Numbered from the stretch's first letter, positions 1-9,209 are shown. The stretch is DNA of 64,000 nt from an uncultured Pseudomonadota bacterium (GCA_937123825.1 CAKZKQ010000352.1:53544-117543); one strand, 5' to 3'. The notes: generated by a model from the sequence alone, not told the origin. A program made the numbers and translations.

Positions 1-1360
1 GCTCGACCCCTCGGTAGTCGGTCACAACCTGGCTGAGCAGCTCGACCGCCTTGCCGGGGTGACAGCGCCGCGCCATAAAACGGCGCGTCAACGACAGGAT
101 CCCCTCCAGCACCTCTGGATCAATGCAGATGGACTCCTGGGCTTCGTAGCGGCGCAGCGCCCCCAACAGCACCATCAACGTCTGGCGCTCGTCCAACTCG
201 GGGACCTGAATGATGTGAAAGCGGGCAAAGAAGCCGGGTGCCTCTTCCCGAACCGCCTCCAGGCGCTCCGGGGTGCACTCTCCGATGATCCTCAGATCAC
301 CGCGCGCCAGGTGTGGCTCCAGAAACTCGGCCACGTTGGTGTCAGACTGCGCCGAGCGGCCCGTGTAAACCAGCGCAGGCAGATCATCCACGTAGAGGAT
401 GTCCAACCGAGCGCTCAACTCGGCCACCATCTGCTCGCAGCGCTTCTCCCAGGCCCCCACGACGCTCATCCCGGCGATGATCCGGTTGCCATCGACCGAC
501 CAGACGTCACAGCGCTCTTGAATGGGGCGCTGTTGGGCCGCCATCCGCCGCACGACCTCGTGCAAGACCGCCGTTTTGCCCACGCCGGCCGGTCCCACCA
601 GCAAAATCGCCGCCCCGTCGCGCTCAAGCTGTGTCGAAACCTGCTCGACCAACGCCTCGCGGCCAAATGTACGCCCCAGACGACCGTCTGTGGCCCGGTG
701 GTTGAGGTTGATCCCGACCTCGCGCAGTGTCACCGGCGGGACAAGGCGCCGCTTGTGGCGCTGCATGAAGGATTGATCGCGGTTCTTCTTGCGGGACGCC
801 TTCTTCTTGGCGCGCTTTTTCTTCTTTCGGACCTTCGGCGGACGGCTCGGGAGGATGGTCGGCAGCTCGGTGTCGACTTCCAGGATCTCCAGATACTCGT
901 AAGAGCGGCTCGTGATGGCGTCAAAGTTGGTCACGCCGCCGTTGCGCTTGCTCCAGTCCTGCAAAAAGCGCGTCAAACCCTCTTCGAGGTACGCCGTGCT
1001 CTCCACCGCAAAGCTCTCCAGCCCCAAACGCGGGACGTGAACCACGCAAAACTTATCCTCGGGCCACCGCGTCACCACCACGGTCACGCGACCGGACCAC
1101 CCCACGGTCTTTTTGGTCCCTTCGAGCGGAAACTCGGGCGACACTTTGACGCGCCGCAACTCCACGTGGGGGCAAAACTGCATCTTGACCATCGATGAAG
1201 CGTGCTGACCGGGGATGACCTCCATCAAATGGAGCGCCACATCGTCCAGAAGCTCCGCCAGGCTCACCCCGCGAAAGGTTTTTGTGGATATGCCAGGCAG
1301 AAAAAGCTCGTAAAGCTCCCGCTTGTCCACCGACACCATCACCGCAACCGACAATTGCAT
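1..1360 (-). CDS. Clp-like AAA+ ATPase, C-terminus cut by window edge
   Basis: The reading frame runs open from an ATG at 1360 to the window start (453 codons, no stop), so the C-terminal part is missing. GGAGAG lies 5 bases before the start. Order: a novel N-terminal domain (residues 1-175), a Lys/Arg-rich linker (about 180-205, KVRKKKKRAKKKA), then a ClpA/ClpB-type first AAA+ module. Visible are Walker A GPAGVGKT, Walker B ILYVDDL and a sensor-like GECTPERL. The usual Clp N-terminal repeats are absent. It lies 63 bases downstream of the next Clp-like gene on the same strand and shares its N-domain pattern and basic linker, so the two are probably co-transcribed paralogues that might form a mixed hexamer. 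By family it should unfold or remodel proteins using ATP; no ClpP-docking loop can be judged. The partner is inferred. Confidence 0.85.
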   Translation of the reverse strand, partial: MQLSVAVMVSVDKRELYELFLPGISTKTFRGVSLAELLDDVALHLMEVIPGQHASSMVKMQFCPHVELRRVKVSPEFPLEGTKKTVGWSGRVTVVVTRWPEDKFCVVHVPRLGLESFAVESTAYLEEGLTRFLQDWSKRNGGVTNFDAITSRSYEYLEILEVDTELPTILPSRPPKVRKKKKRAKKKASRKKNRDQSFMQRHKRRLVPPVTLREVGINLNHRATDGRLGRTFGREALVEQVSTQLERDGAAILLVGPAGVGKTAVLHEVVRRMAAQQRPIQERCDVWSVDGNRIIAGMSVVGAWEKRCEQMVAELSARLDILYVDDLPALVYTGRSAQSDTNVAEFLEPHLARGDLRIIGECTPERLEAVREEAPGFFARFHIIQVPELDERQTLMVLLGALRRYEAQESICIDPEVLEGILSLTRRFMARRCHPGKAVELLSQVVTDYRGVE

Positions 1361-1423
1361 GACGTCTCTCCAGAATCGACCCCTGGTCGATCATCAAACC
1401 GTGCGTTCTGGGCGCAAAGCGCC

Positions 1424-4400
1424 TCAGCGTTGCTCAAAAAGGACGTGGGAGCCCCGACCAAAGACCGCGTCGTAGAGCGCTGCGCGCATCAAGACCTCAA
1501 AACGGCGGTCCAATCGCCCCGTGGCCTTGTGGATGCCCAGGCGCATGTCGTGCAATTGACGCTGCACCAGGTTTTCCTGGCGGCGACGGTTGGTCGGCCA
1601 GGCCTCGGCGAGCTTCGATGGGGCGTCCAAACCGTGCATGGGAAGCTCAGCCTGGAAGCGCACGCGGACTTCGGACGACTCGCCCGACTCAATCCGCTGA
1701 TGAACCCCCGTCTCAGACCACAACCAGCAGGCCACCATCGGCCCCTCAAAGCGCAGCACCCGCGCCCAACGCATGTCATCGCTAAAAAACGCCGGGAAAC
1801 TGCGGTTGAACTTGTCCTGGGCGTCCTCACCGGACAAATCCAGGCTGAAGAGGTGGTGCCAGGACCACCTCAACTCCGCGTCACGGCGAGTTTTTCGCTT
1901 CCGCTTGGACTTCCCGGCGGCTTCATCGGCCAAATCCGCGCTCAAGATGGCCTGGGCCTCGCCTTTGGGAGGACGCACCACGCTGGCCTCCACCTTCCAA
2001 CCGTGTTTGAGCCCCAGACGGCCGTACGCGTGGGCCAAATCCCTGAAGGTTCCCAGCGCGTTCTGCCCTGGTTGGAAGTAAAGCCGCGCTTTGTCGGGCA
2101 CCAGAAAGCGCCGCGCAAAGAGTCGCCGCTCAATCGCACCCAAACTCGCGACCGACTCTTGCAACTCGCGACGGACTTCTTCCAACGGCTCCACGTTGCG
2201 ATCAAAGAAGAGTTCGTAGGACAACTCCTCGACCGACCCCAACCGGCCCGCCAACGCTTCAAAGTCATCGCGCAGGTTGCGCTCGGCTTCATGATCGCGC
2301 AGCCGCGCCTCTGCCCGGGCCCGGTCGCGCCAGAAGTTTCGGTCCTGGCTCAAGCGCTCAAGCAAGCGGATGTTGTTGACCAACTCGCGGTAGGGCGATG
2401 AGGACCGCCAACGATCCACCTGGGTGCGCACCAACCCCAGATGACGCAGGAACTTCAGCAGCGTCTCCCGACGCGAGCCCCCTTCTGAGCTGCTGCCCCC
2501 TTCCGAAGTCTCAAACGAAGGCTCCGTTTGGCCTTCGACCATCACCTGAACGCTGCGCGTCGAGTTGGCGTTGACCTCGGACAAGTGCCGCGCCAGCGGG
2601 GCCGTCAACGAGCGCTCAATGAGCCGCTTCAGCGGCCGCGCCCCATAACGCGGCTCCACGCCGTGCTCGGCCAGCCAGTCCAGGACCTCGGGCTCCATCT
2701 TCACATCCAGCTCTCGCTGGCGCAGCCCCTCGCGCCCCAAAAACCTGGACACCTCTCGCTGCGTAATCCGAGTGATCGCCTCGGACTCCAGCGGCTCAAA
2801 AGGCACGATATAATCCAGGCGGTTGAAGAACTCGGGACGGAAAAAACGCTCCGCTTCGGCCAAAAAGTGCTCGCGATAGCTGGTCTTGTGCCCCCCGCCA
2901 ATGCCCATCGACGCCTTAAAAGTGCTCACCCCCAGGTTGGAGGTCATCAAAATGACCGCATTTCGAAAATCCGCCACTCGCCCGGCGTAATCCGTCAACC
3001 TCGCCTCACCCAACACCTGCAAGAGCACATCAAAGACAGCGGGGTGAGCCTTTTCGATCTCGTCGAGCAACACCACGCTAAAGGGCGCGCGGCGGATCTC
3101 GGAGACCAGCTTGCCGTCCTGCCCATCCGCGCCCAGAAAGCGATGCACGCTGCTGGCGCCAACAAACTCGCTCATGTCAAAGCGGATCAGCCGGTCTTCA
3201 CGGCCAAAGAGGAACTCGGCCAGCGCCTTGGCGATCTCGGTCTTGCCCACCCCGGTCGGGCCAATGAAGAGAAACGAGCCCAGCGGCTTTCTAAGATCGC
3301 TCAGGCCCGCTTTGATGACCGACACCAGGTCCGTCATGCGGCGCACAGCCTCATCCTGACCGATCAAGCGCCGCCCAAAGGCCAGCCGCACTGATTCAGG
3401 GTCCAAAGGCATGTCATCGCGCACCAGAAACTCGGGCAGCCCGGTCTCACCGCAGAACCGCGCGATGACTTCGGGGCGCCCAACCTGCTCCTGGCCGTTG
3501 GCCAGCGCGTCGTCCATCACGCGGCGCAGAAAGTGGACGCTGCGCCCCAGATAGCTCCCGTCGGCCTGAAAGCGCCGACACAGCTCCTCCACAGCGCGCA
3601 GACCGCTTTGATCCACCTCAACGCCGTAATCCTTGCGGCCCTGGCGAGCCACCTGAGCCAGAATCTGGCGCGTGCCCTCCGGCGTGGGCTCATCCAGATG
3701 ATACGGCGTAAAGAGCCGCGCAAAACCAGCGTCGCGCAGCTCCAACTGAGCCCAGCGCTCGGGGGTGCTCTCTCCCAGCACCGTCAGGCGCTTGCCCCCC
3801 AGGAAGGGCTTGAGCAAGAGCGCCACGTTTTGCTGAGAGTTGATGGACTTGCCTGCATCCAAAAGCGGCAAGAGCGACCCGATGTAGAGGATCACCTCGG
3901 CGTCGATGGACTCCTGCACCACCTCCAGACACTGGCGCTGCCAATCGCCAAACCAGCCGTCCCCGGCGATCAAGCGGCTGGCATCGACAAACCAGACAGG
4001 GCGCGTGCGCAGCTTGGCGGGCAGTTTCTTGTCCCGCAGGCGGTAGACCAGCTCAGAGAGCACCGTCGTCTTGCCCACCCCGGACTGTCCCACCACCACC
4101 AGCGCCAACCCCTTGGCCGAGGAGCGCACCTGCGAGAGCAACTCTTCGACCTCTTTGTCCCTGCACCAGGCGCGCTCCAGCTCCTGGTCCTTGGCAAGGC
4201 GAGTCAGCGACAAGCCGATGCGCTTGAGGGTGGGTGTGGGTGGGCGCTTCTTCTTTTTCTGCTTCTTTTTCTTCTTTCGGTCCGCAGACGACTCGCTCTG
4301 CTCCGAGGACTCCTGATCCTCATCATCCTCATCGTCCTCGTCGTCTTCGTCCTCTTTGGGGGTCTTGGGGACAGGCTCGGGGAGCATGCTCTTGCCCAGG

Positions 4401-4915
4401 TTCTTGCCCGTAAACGACTCCAGCGAGGCGGGCTCGGCGCTGATCTCCAGGGTCTCCAGCCACTCTCGGCGTTCGTAGCGCTTTTTGAGCCGATCGTCGT
4501 CGGTCATCTTTTTCAGATAACCTTCCAGAAAGGCGGTGGCGTGCTCGTGGATGTCTTCTTTGACGGGCACCCACAGGCGCGCGTTCCAGCGGGGGAACCA
4601 GATCCGGACAAAGCGCTTATCGCGGCTGATGAGCATGGAGACCTTGGTGGGCCGATGGGCCGGACCGGTGGCGTCCTCCACAAGGAGCGCTTCATCAAGC
4701 TCAAGCTCCTCCACGGTGTAATCGCGCGTGCTGAGGTATTCGCCAAGCCGACCGGGGTTCATCCGCTCGACCCGGTCGCCCAGGACCAACTCCAACTCCT
4801 CGCGGGCCAGGTCTAGGTCTTCCGTGTAGAGACACAGCTTGTTCTCGCCGATGACCTGCACCAGAAAGAAGCCGTTGTGCAGCTCACGCAGATAGAGTTG
4901 AACAGGAAATTCCAT
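1424..4915 (-). CDS. ClpB-like double AAA+ ATPase with release-factor-like C-terminal domain
   Basis: 1163 residues. Order: unfamiliar N-domain (1-165); acidic then Lys-rich linker (about 185-225); first AAA+ module with Walker A GQSGVGKT (276-283), but its Walker B position reads VILYIGSL (341-348), so the acidic pair is missing; second AAA+ module with Walker A GPTGVGKT (552-559), Walker B VVLLDEIE (614-621), sensor 1 TSNLG (658-662), Arg finger FNR (697-699) and sensor 2 GAR (758-760). Residues about 845-1095 then resemble class I release factors: RNFWRDRARAEARL (859-872), HGWKVEA (971-977), and ACWLWSETGVHQRI (1062-1075) matching the PCRF TETGVHR block. No GGQ is visible, so it should not hydrolyse peptidyl-tRNA. 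The first ring is probably ATP-hydrolysis-dead and the second active. Role unknown; ribosome-linked unfolding is speculation. Confidence 0.88.
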   Translation of the reverse strand: MEFPVQLYLRELHNGFFLVQVIGENKLCLYTEDLDLAREELELVLGDRVERMNPGRLGEYLSTRDYTVEELELDEALLVEDATGPAHRPTKVSMLISRDKRFVRIWFPRWNARLWVPVKEDIHEHATAFLEGYLKKMTDDDRLKKRYERREWLETLEISAEPASLESFTGKNLGKSMLPEPVPKTPKEDEDDEDDEDDEDQESSEQSESSADRKKKKKQKKKKRPPTPTLKRIGLSLTRLAKDQELERAWCRDKEVEELLSQVRSSAKGLALVVVGQSGVGKTTVLSELVYRLRDKKLPAKLRTRPVWFVDASRLIAGDGWFGDWQRQCLEVVQESIDAEVILYIGSLLPLLDAGKSINSQQNVALLLKPFLGGKRLTVLGESTPERWAQLELRDAGFARLFTPYHLDEPTPEGTRQILAQVARQGRKDYGVEVDQSGLRAVEELCRRFQADGSYLGRSVHFLRRVMDDALANGQEQVGRPEVIARFCGETGLPEFLVRDDMPLDPESVRLAFGRRLIGQDEAVRRMTDLVSVIKAGLSDLRKPLGSFLFIGPTGVGKTEIAKALAEFLFGREDRLIRFDMSEFVGASSVHRFLGADGQDGKLVSEIRRAPFSVVLLDEIEKAHPAVFDVLLQVLGEARLTDYAGRVADFRNAVILMTSNLGVSTFKASMGIGGGHKTSYREHFLAEAERFFRPEFFNRLDYIVPFEPLESEAITRITQREVSRFLGREGLRQRELDVKMEPEVLDWLAEHGVEPRYGARPLKRLIERSLTAPLARHLSEVNANSTRSVQVMVEGQTEPSFETSEGGSSSEGGSRRETLLKFLRHLGLVRTQVDRWRSSSPYRELVNNIRLLERLSQDRNFWRDRARAEARLRDHEAERNLRDDFEALAGRLGSVEELSYELFFDRNVEPLEEVRRELQESVASLGAIERRLFARRFLVPDKARLYFQPGQNALGTFRDLAHAYGRLGLKHGWKVEASVVRPPKGEAQAILSADLADEAAGKSKRKRKTRRDAELRWSWHHLFSLDLSGEDAQDKFNRSFPAFFSDDMRWARVLRFEGPMVACWLWSETGVHQRIESGESSEVRVRFQAELPMHGLDAPSKLAEAWPTNRRRQENLVQRQLHDMRLGIHKATGRLDRRFEVLMRAALYDAVFGRGSHVLFEQR

Positions 4916-5010
4916 GGGTTCTCAGCGTCCAGGGGCATGCGGATGGGCAACGGGTCGCCGAAGTATGCCGCAGGTCAGACAACACAAACAACGGAGGCGA
5001 GGTTTTAACC

Positions 5011-5130
5011 ATGAAGCATGCCACCGCAACCCTGGACCTGCGCGACGGGACTCTTTGCATCGACCGCGTCGAGCATTACATACTGACTGACTCAAGCAAC
5101 GAGGCCCGCACAAAACGGGCAGGAGCATAG
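5011..5130 (+). CDS. possible 39-residue leader ORF
   Basis: A short frame starts with ATG after GGAGGCGAGG at 4993-5002 and ends with TAG three bases before the next gene's start. The peptide begins MKHATATLDLRDGTLCID, with no signal peptide and no family recognised. Its last codons contain the AGGAG (5121-5125) that serves the next gene, so it could couple translation to that gene. It lies in the divergent promoter region between the Clp-like gene and the membrane-protein gene. It may equally be chance; the support is only the ribosome site and its tight spacing. Confidence 0.2.
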   Translation: MKHATATLDLRDGTLCIDRVEHYILTDSSNEARTKRAGA

Positions 5131-5133
5131 ACC

Positions 5134-7323
5134 ATGGGTTTTGCAGAAGGGATCGGGTGTTTGGTGGGAGTCTTCCTGCTGATCCCGATGTTCTACATCG
5201 ACATGCTGCGCTGGACGCCGCTCAAGCGCAGCGACCGCCTTAGCGCCACCACCTGGGGGTGGATGACGGCGGTGTTGGCGATGGGGCTCTACGCCGCCCA
5301 GGCCGCCGAGCCGGGGTTGTCTCACGCGCAGATGGGGATGGCCGGGGCCGTTGTGGTGTTGCACGCCTTGTGGGGGCTGCACTTGCTGCGGGATTGGCGC
5401 GCTTCGATCGGCATCAGTGCCTTGTTTCGCGTGCTGGCGACCGCATCGTCCCTGTCTTTCCTTGGATGGGCGCTCTACCCCGCTGTGGATCAGGGTTTTG
5501 GGGCTTTGGCAGGCATCCTCAGGCTCGAAAACCTGGACTCGGGTCAGATGTTGAGGCTGACCGGCCTGATCACGGTGGCGTTTGCGCTGCCCCACATCCC
5601 CAGGTGGCCCGAAAGGGCAGCTCCAAAGTGGGTCTGGAACCTGATCAGGGCGAGCCACAACGTTGCATGGGCCGTGTCCTGGGGCATGTTGGGTCTTGCG
5701 GGACTCGCCGCCATCGCCCAACCCCTCGAATGGGACTGGGCAAGTGGTCCAAAGTCGTGGGCAGGCATGCACTTGTTGGGTGAAGCGGGCTACGGACTGC
5801 TTCTCTACGTGGGTTTGGCGATGGTCGTGGGGCTTGCGTGGATCATGGGCAAGGAAAAACCCACCCAGGCCATCGTCGATAAGCTCACCATTGAGGCGCT
5901 GCGCAAGCCCTACCGCCCCAGACTGACGCTCAGCGAGCGCTCGGGGCTGCTCGAAATCTGGGAACAGCCCTTTCCCACCACCGCCGTGCCCTACTTTGTC
6001 GCCTCGGTGGCCATCTTGTGGGCCGGGGGCTACCACACATCCACGCCGATGCTCCTGGTGGGGGCCGCGCTGATGCCATTGGCCATCCTCGTGGCCGGTT
6101 TTCGGTCTTATGATCGAAAACTGCCCTTTGAAGGCACCAAAATCGACCTTGAGCGCATGGATGACGTGGCCTTCATCAAGGGATTGAGGGTCCAACCGGG
6201 CCAGGGCGTGCTGATCAAACGCGACCAGTGGGACGGATCCAGCCGCGAAGACCGCGAAGGAAGCCCCGAAGACCTCTTGATCGACGCCAAAGAGATCCTG
6301 CTTGACGGTCAGATGTGGGTTCAGGTGCCACTGGAGCGCATTGAGCGCGTCGCGCTGCGGCCTTTCCTCGACGAAGAGACCCAAGAAGAGCTCAAACAAG
6401 AGGCCCAGCAATCCAACAACACGGTCGAATCCGACGATGAAGACGTCAGCGCGGGTGTGAGGTCAGTCTCCGACGCTGATCTGAACGATCTGGCGTCCCA
6501 AAAGGGCGAAGAGGAGGAAGAAGAGACCCCCAAAGCCTCCAGAACGCGCCTCAAGGCCGAGATTGTCCTTCGCGACGGCACCTTGACCCAAAAATATGAA
6601 GCGAGCTTGAACCAGAAGGACCGCATTTCGCTGGCGGCCGACGCCTGGTTTGCCGCGCTGCGGCTCAATCTTCCCCTGCGCATGCCCCACAGGCAGTTCC
6701 CAGCGCCCAACACAAGGGCCCACGGGAACCTCTCACAGCGGATCATCAACGATCACCGCCTCTTTGAGCCCCCAGAAGGCCACCGCGATGACACCAATTA
6801 CGCAGGGGAAGGGGGCTGGACCCGTGTCAAAGACGAAAACGAGGACAGTTGGTGGATGGTCACCCCCGAAGAACCCCTCCTTGGGGGCGTGTGGTGGGTC
6901 TTCCTGGTCGTGATCGCCTTCAGCATCGAGTCTTTTTACGTCCTGGCCGCCGCCTCGTTCCAACCCGGCATGGTTGAACTCATCGCCGCCGCCGTGCGTT
7001 TGGCTTTGTGGCCCGCGTTGGTGCTGCAGATGTGGTCCATGCACCTGCAAAAGAAGCACCCGAACATCTACTGCGTCGCGATTCGCTCCGAGGGGATCAT
7101 CATTCAGGACAAGTTGTGGCGCTGGGAGGAGCTTAGCGACCTCAACACTCTGCCCAGCAATGAGCTGCCCTTGATGATCGTCGCAGGGCGGACTCTGGTG
7201 TCGCTGCCCTGCCCGCTGGGACAAGACCAGCGCCTGGCCATGGCTGTGGGGATCGGCAAAGCGCTGGGCGCCAACCACCAGGGGGCCTCACTGCTGCGCC
7301 CTGGGCAAACCCCGCAGTTGTGA
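5134..7323 (+). CDS. multi-spanning membrane protein, unknown function
   Basis: 729 residues, starting at an ATG 8 bases after AGGAG. The N-terminal half carries about eight to ten hydrophobic segments (roughly residues 5-25, 45-58, 66-85, 97-118, 138-157, 172-195, 215-238 and a pair at 284-328). A long soluble part follows, with an acidic stretch near 430-465 (KGEEEEEETPK). A second hydrophobic cluster lies at about 595-640. The C-terminal segment contains EGIIIQDKLWRWEEL, a pattern typical of bacterial PH-like membrane domains. The minus-strand protein at 55064-56935 ends with a comparable EGVWVRGVCLPWEEL. No enzyme motif is seen. It is divergent from the Clp-like genes and followed by a small lipoprotein gene; a role in envelope sensing or scaffolding is only a guess. 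Confidence 0.75.
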   Translation: MGFAEGIGCLVGVFLLIPMFYIDMLRWTPLKRSDRLSATTWGWMTAVLAMGLYAAQAAEPGLSHAQMGMAGAVVVLHALWGLHLLRDWRASIGISALFRVLATASSLSFLGWALYPAVDQGFGALAGILRLENLDSGQMLRLTGLITVAFALPHIPRWPERAAPKWVWNLIRASHNVAWAVSWGMLGLAGLAAIAQPLEWDWASGPKSWAGMHLLGEAGYGLLLYVGLAMVVGLAWIMGKEKPTQAIVDKLTIEALRKPYRPRLTLSERSGLLEIWEQPFPTTAVPYFVASVAILWAGGYHTSTPMLLVGAALMPLAILVAGFRSYDRKLPFEGTKIDLERMDDVAFIKGLRVQPGQGVLIKRDQWDGSSREDREGSPEDLLIDAKEILLDGQMWVQVPLERIERVALRPFLDEETQEELKQEAQQSNNTVESDDEDVSAGVRSVSDADLNDLASQKGEEEEEETPKASRTRLKAEIVLRDGTLTQKYEASLNQKDRISLAADAWFAALRLNLPLRMPHRQFPAPNTRAHGNLSQRIINDHRLFEPPEGHRDDTNYAGEGGWTRVKDENEDSWWMVTPEEPLLGGVWWVFLVVIAFSIESFYVLAAASFQPGMVELIAAAVRLALWPALVLQMWSMHLQKKHPNIYCVAIRSEGIIIQDKLWRWEELSDLNTLPSNELPLMIVAGRTLVSLPCPLGQDQRLAMAVGIGKALGANHQGASLLRPGQTPQL

Positions 7324-7482
7324 CTTTGGGTCCAAAGCGGTACAAACCTTTGTAGACTCTGTTGACACCACGCTCACCGCCACAGGTGGGCAAATCCGCA
7401 ACGGCTCTCGGCGACAATACCCCTGGCCCTCTTGTCTCAACATCGCTTCAGACACAAAACCAGGGACCACCCACCGGCACCC

Positions 7483-8010
7483 ATGACCAAACCCCAAGGG
7501 ACTTTCAAAGTGCACAAGCTGCTGACACGACTGACCTTGCTGGCCCTCTTGTTTACCCTGGTCGGCTGCACGATCCACATCAACCAGCTCCCCCCCATGC
7601 CCGAAGGCAAACGGGTGCTCGTGCCTTCGAGCAACCTCCCACAGTCCATGGGCGGTCAACCGGGCATGGTCACAGGTCAGATCAGCGCAGACAACGGCTC
7701 GCTGGCCGCACGCATGCAAGGCTCCTGGGCCGAGCAATGGCCCGGGCGCATGGGTTGTCAGGACATCGCGCGCATCACCAACCGAGGCGGGCGGCTCAAG
7801 CTCAGCGGCGGCGACTGCAACACCGACGAGTCCTACCGCTTCTCCAACGAGCGCATCGTCAACGGCGCCCTGCGCTTCCGGCTCCTGGTCGTCTCCACCG
7901 ACATCTCCTACGAGTACACCATGCGCCTGAGCGCAGATGGACAGCGCATGAACGGCGAAGCCGTCGAAGAAGACGGCTCAGTGACCGAACTGCGCTGGAC
8001 CCGTCAATGA
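7483..8010 (+). CDS. small lipoprotein, unknown function
   Basis: 175 residues from ATG 7483. A longer frame opens at a TTG at 7432, but the inner ATG gives a clean signal peptide: MTKPQGTFKVHKLL, a hydrophobic core, then the lipobox LVGC at about residue 29. The mature part is soluble, with a proline-rich start and paired cysteines (MGCQD, GGDCN). The sequence reads like a small beta-rich domain whose repeated phrases TNRGGRLKLSGG and RLSADGQRMNGE suggest a lipocalin-like or META-like barrel; that is inference. The RBS is weak. The stop is followed at once by a patch of dispersed repeats, and the next gene is convergent. Confidence 0.65.
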   Translation: MTKPQGTFKVHKLLTRLTLLALLFTLVGCTIHINQLPPMPEGKRVLVPSSNLPQSMGGQPGMVTGQISADNGSLAARMQGSWAEQWPGRMGCQDIARITNRGGRLKLSGGDCNTDESYRFSNERIVNGALRFRLLVVSTDISYEYTMRLSADGQRMNGEAVEEDGSVTELRWTRQ

Positions 8011-8023
8011 GCCGAAGCCACGG

Positions 8024-8081
8024 GTTTTAGGCGAGCAATGGTGGATGGCAGGAGCCGAAGCATCCAGCGATGAGTCACAGG
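8024..8081. repeat. short-form dispersed repeat, degenerate
   Basis: Beginning at GTTTTAGGCGAGCAATGG, 13 bases after the lipoprotein stop. It matches the left part of the 110-bp element that follows (GTTTGGGGCGAGCAA, GGTGGATGGCAGG) and ends with GCGATGAGTCACAGG. The central ATAGC/GCTAT hairpin arm and the right terminal inverted repeat are absent. Two similar short units lie at 63752-63866. Confidence 0.7.
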
Positions 8082-8112
8082 CCACCAAGCCTCCACCGCC
8101 CTCACGTCGATC

Positions 8113-8249
8113 CAAAAGAAAAACTCAGATAAGCCACGGGTTTGGGGCGAGCAACGGTGGATGGCAGGGGCCTCGGGTCGAACGAAGCCATAGCAGCGCT
8201 ATTGCGAGTGAGTCACGTGGTTCCTGGCGCCGCCGGGGCCGCCCCAAAC
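8113..8249. repeat. 110-bp palindromic element, copy A, with A-rich flank
   Basis: The core is 8140-8249, exactly 110 bp, bounded by a perfect 10-bp terminal inverted repeat (GTTTGGGGCG at 8140-8149, CGCCCCAAAC at 8240-8249). Inside is the hairpin ATAGC-AGC-GCTAT within GAAGCCATAGCAGCGCT. An A-rich flank (AAAAGAAAAA, then AAGCCACGG) precedes it, as in copies B and C. The right end touches the stop codon of the convergent bestrophin gene (8250). No coding potential is evident. Confidence 0.85.
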
Positions 8250-9209
8250 TCAAGATAGAACGTCATTTACGGGACCCAGCGGCTCGGGCAGGTTGTCGTC
8301 TTCGATGCGGGTGCGGCACTCGCGCTCGAGCATGTTGCAGAAGGTCGTCAAAGGCAGGTCATTGGGGTCTTTGCCAAAGGGCTCCTCGATCTCGTCGCCG
8401 ATGGCGTCAAGGCCAAAGAAGCTGTACGAAATCATCAAGACCACCAGCGGCGTCAGGTGCCCGACCTTCTCGTGGATGCCAAAGGGCAGCGTGAAGCAGT
8501 AGATGCCCACAATGCGGTGCATCAACACGGTGTAGGCAAAGGGGATGGGGGTCTTCTTGATGCGTTCACAGCCGCCCTGAATGTCCGTCATCGTCGTCAG
8601 CGACTGTTCAAGCACCGGCAAGTGCAGAGGATCAATCCAGCCTTTGCGCCAGAACTCTGCAAAACGCTCGCCCATCCGGTGCAAGACCCAAATCGGCGCG
8701 TTGGGGTCTGAGCTCAGCACCTCTCCTTCGGTCCCCGGCAAGAGCGGCGAGCTTTCAGAGAAGTCGCGCTCATCGCGCAGGTGATGACGGAACGCGTGCA
8801 GGTAGGCAATCAGCCGAAAGACCATCTCTTTGCGCATCTCCGTGCGCGCCTTGTTGGCCTCGGGCCCATCGCCCATCGCCTGGGCGGGATCGATGAGCGT
8901 AAACATCTGGCGCGTCAGCGTCCGGGTGATGTTGATCATCCGGCCCCACAGCTTGCGGCCCTCCCAGAAGCGGTCGTAGCTGGAGTTGTTGCGGAAACCC
9001 AGGAAGATGCCCAGCGCCACGCCGATGAGCGAAAACGGCAGCGTGGTGAAGGTAAAGCTCGCGTCCAGATACGAGCGCTCAAAGAGTTGGGTCACAATCT
9101 CGGCAAAGATGGTCGCCGCAAAGACGCGCTTCCAAATCCGTGGAAGCACGCCCCCCTTGAGATAAAAAAAGATCCGCAACCAGGAGATTTTCCGGTCAAA
9201 TACGATCAT
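8250..9209 (-). CDS. bestrophin family chloride-channel-like protein
   Basis: 319 residues. Typical bestrophin (RFP-TM, UPF0187) features: an N-terminal segment MIVFDRKISWLRIFFYLKGG, hydrophobic helices near residues 27-75, the NNSSYDRFWEGRKLWG block (about 74-89), ERIKKTPIPFAYTVLMHR around 218-235, and GDEIEEPFGKDPNDLPL near 276-292. Length fits bacterial members (about 280-320). Bacterial bestrophins are inner-membrane pentameric anion or cation channels; ion selectivity cannot be read here. It is a single gene, convergent with the lipoprotein gene, its stop abutting repeat copy A. The start is followed upstream by a long non-coding stretch. Confidence 0.9.
   Translation of the reverse strand: MIVFDRKISWLRIFFYLKGGVLPRIWKRVFAATIFAEIVTQLFERSYLDASFTFTTLPFSLIGVALGIFLGFRNNSSYDRFWEGRKLWGRMINITRTLTRQMFTLIDPAQAMGDGPEANKARTEMRKEMVFRLIAYLHAFRHHLRDERDFSESSPLLPGTEGEVLSSDPNAPIWVLHRMGERFAEFWRKGWIDPLHLPVLEQSLTTMTDIQGGCERIKKTPIPFAYTVLMHRIVGIYCFTLPFGIHEKVGHLTPLVVLMISYSFFGLDAIGDEIEEPFGKDPNDLPLTTFCNMLERECRTRIEDDNLPEPLGPVNDVLS

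Noticed and set aside
1053..1397. Minus-strand frame starting at 1397
   Set aside because: It is in a different phase from the AAA+ gene starting at 1360, which has the Walker motifs and a good ribosome site.
59..2401. Long plus-strand open frames opposite the Clp-like genes
   Set aside because: They have no ribosome sites, signal peptides or family motifs, and mirror the codon bias of the real minus-strand genes.
8140..8249. Integron attC site
   Set aside because: The ends do not match the GTTRRRY and RYYYAAC core sites, and no integrase or gene cassette is nearby.
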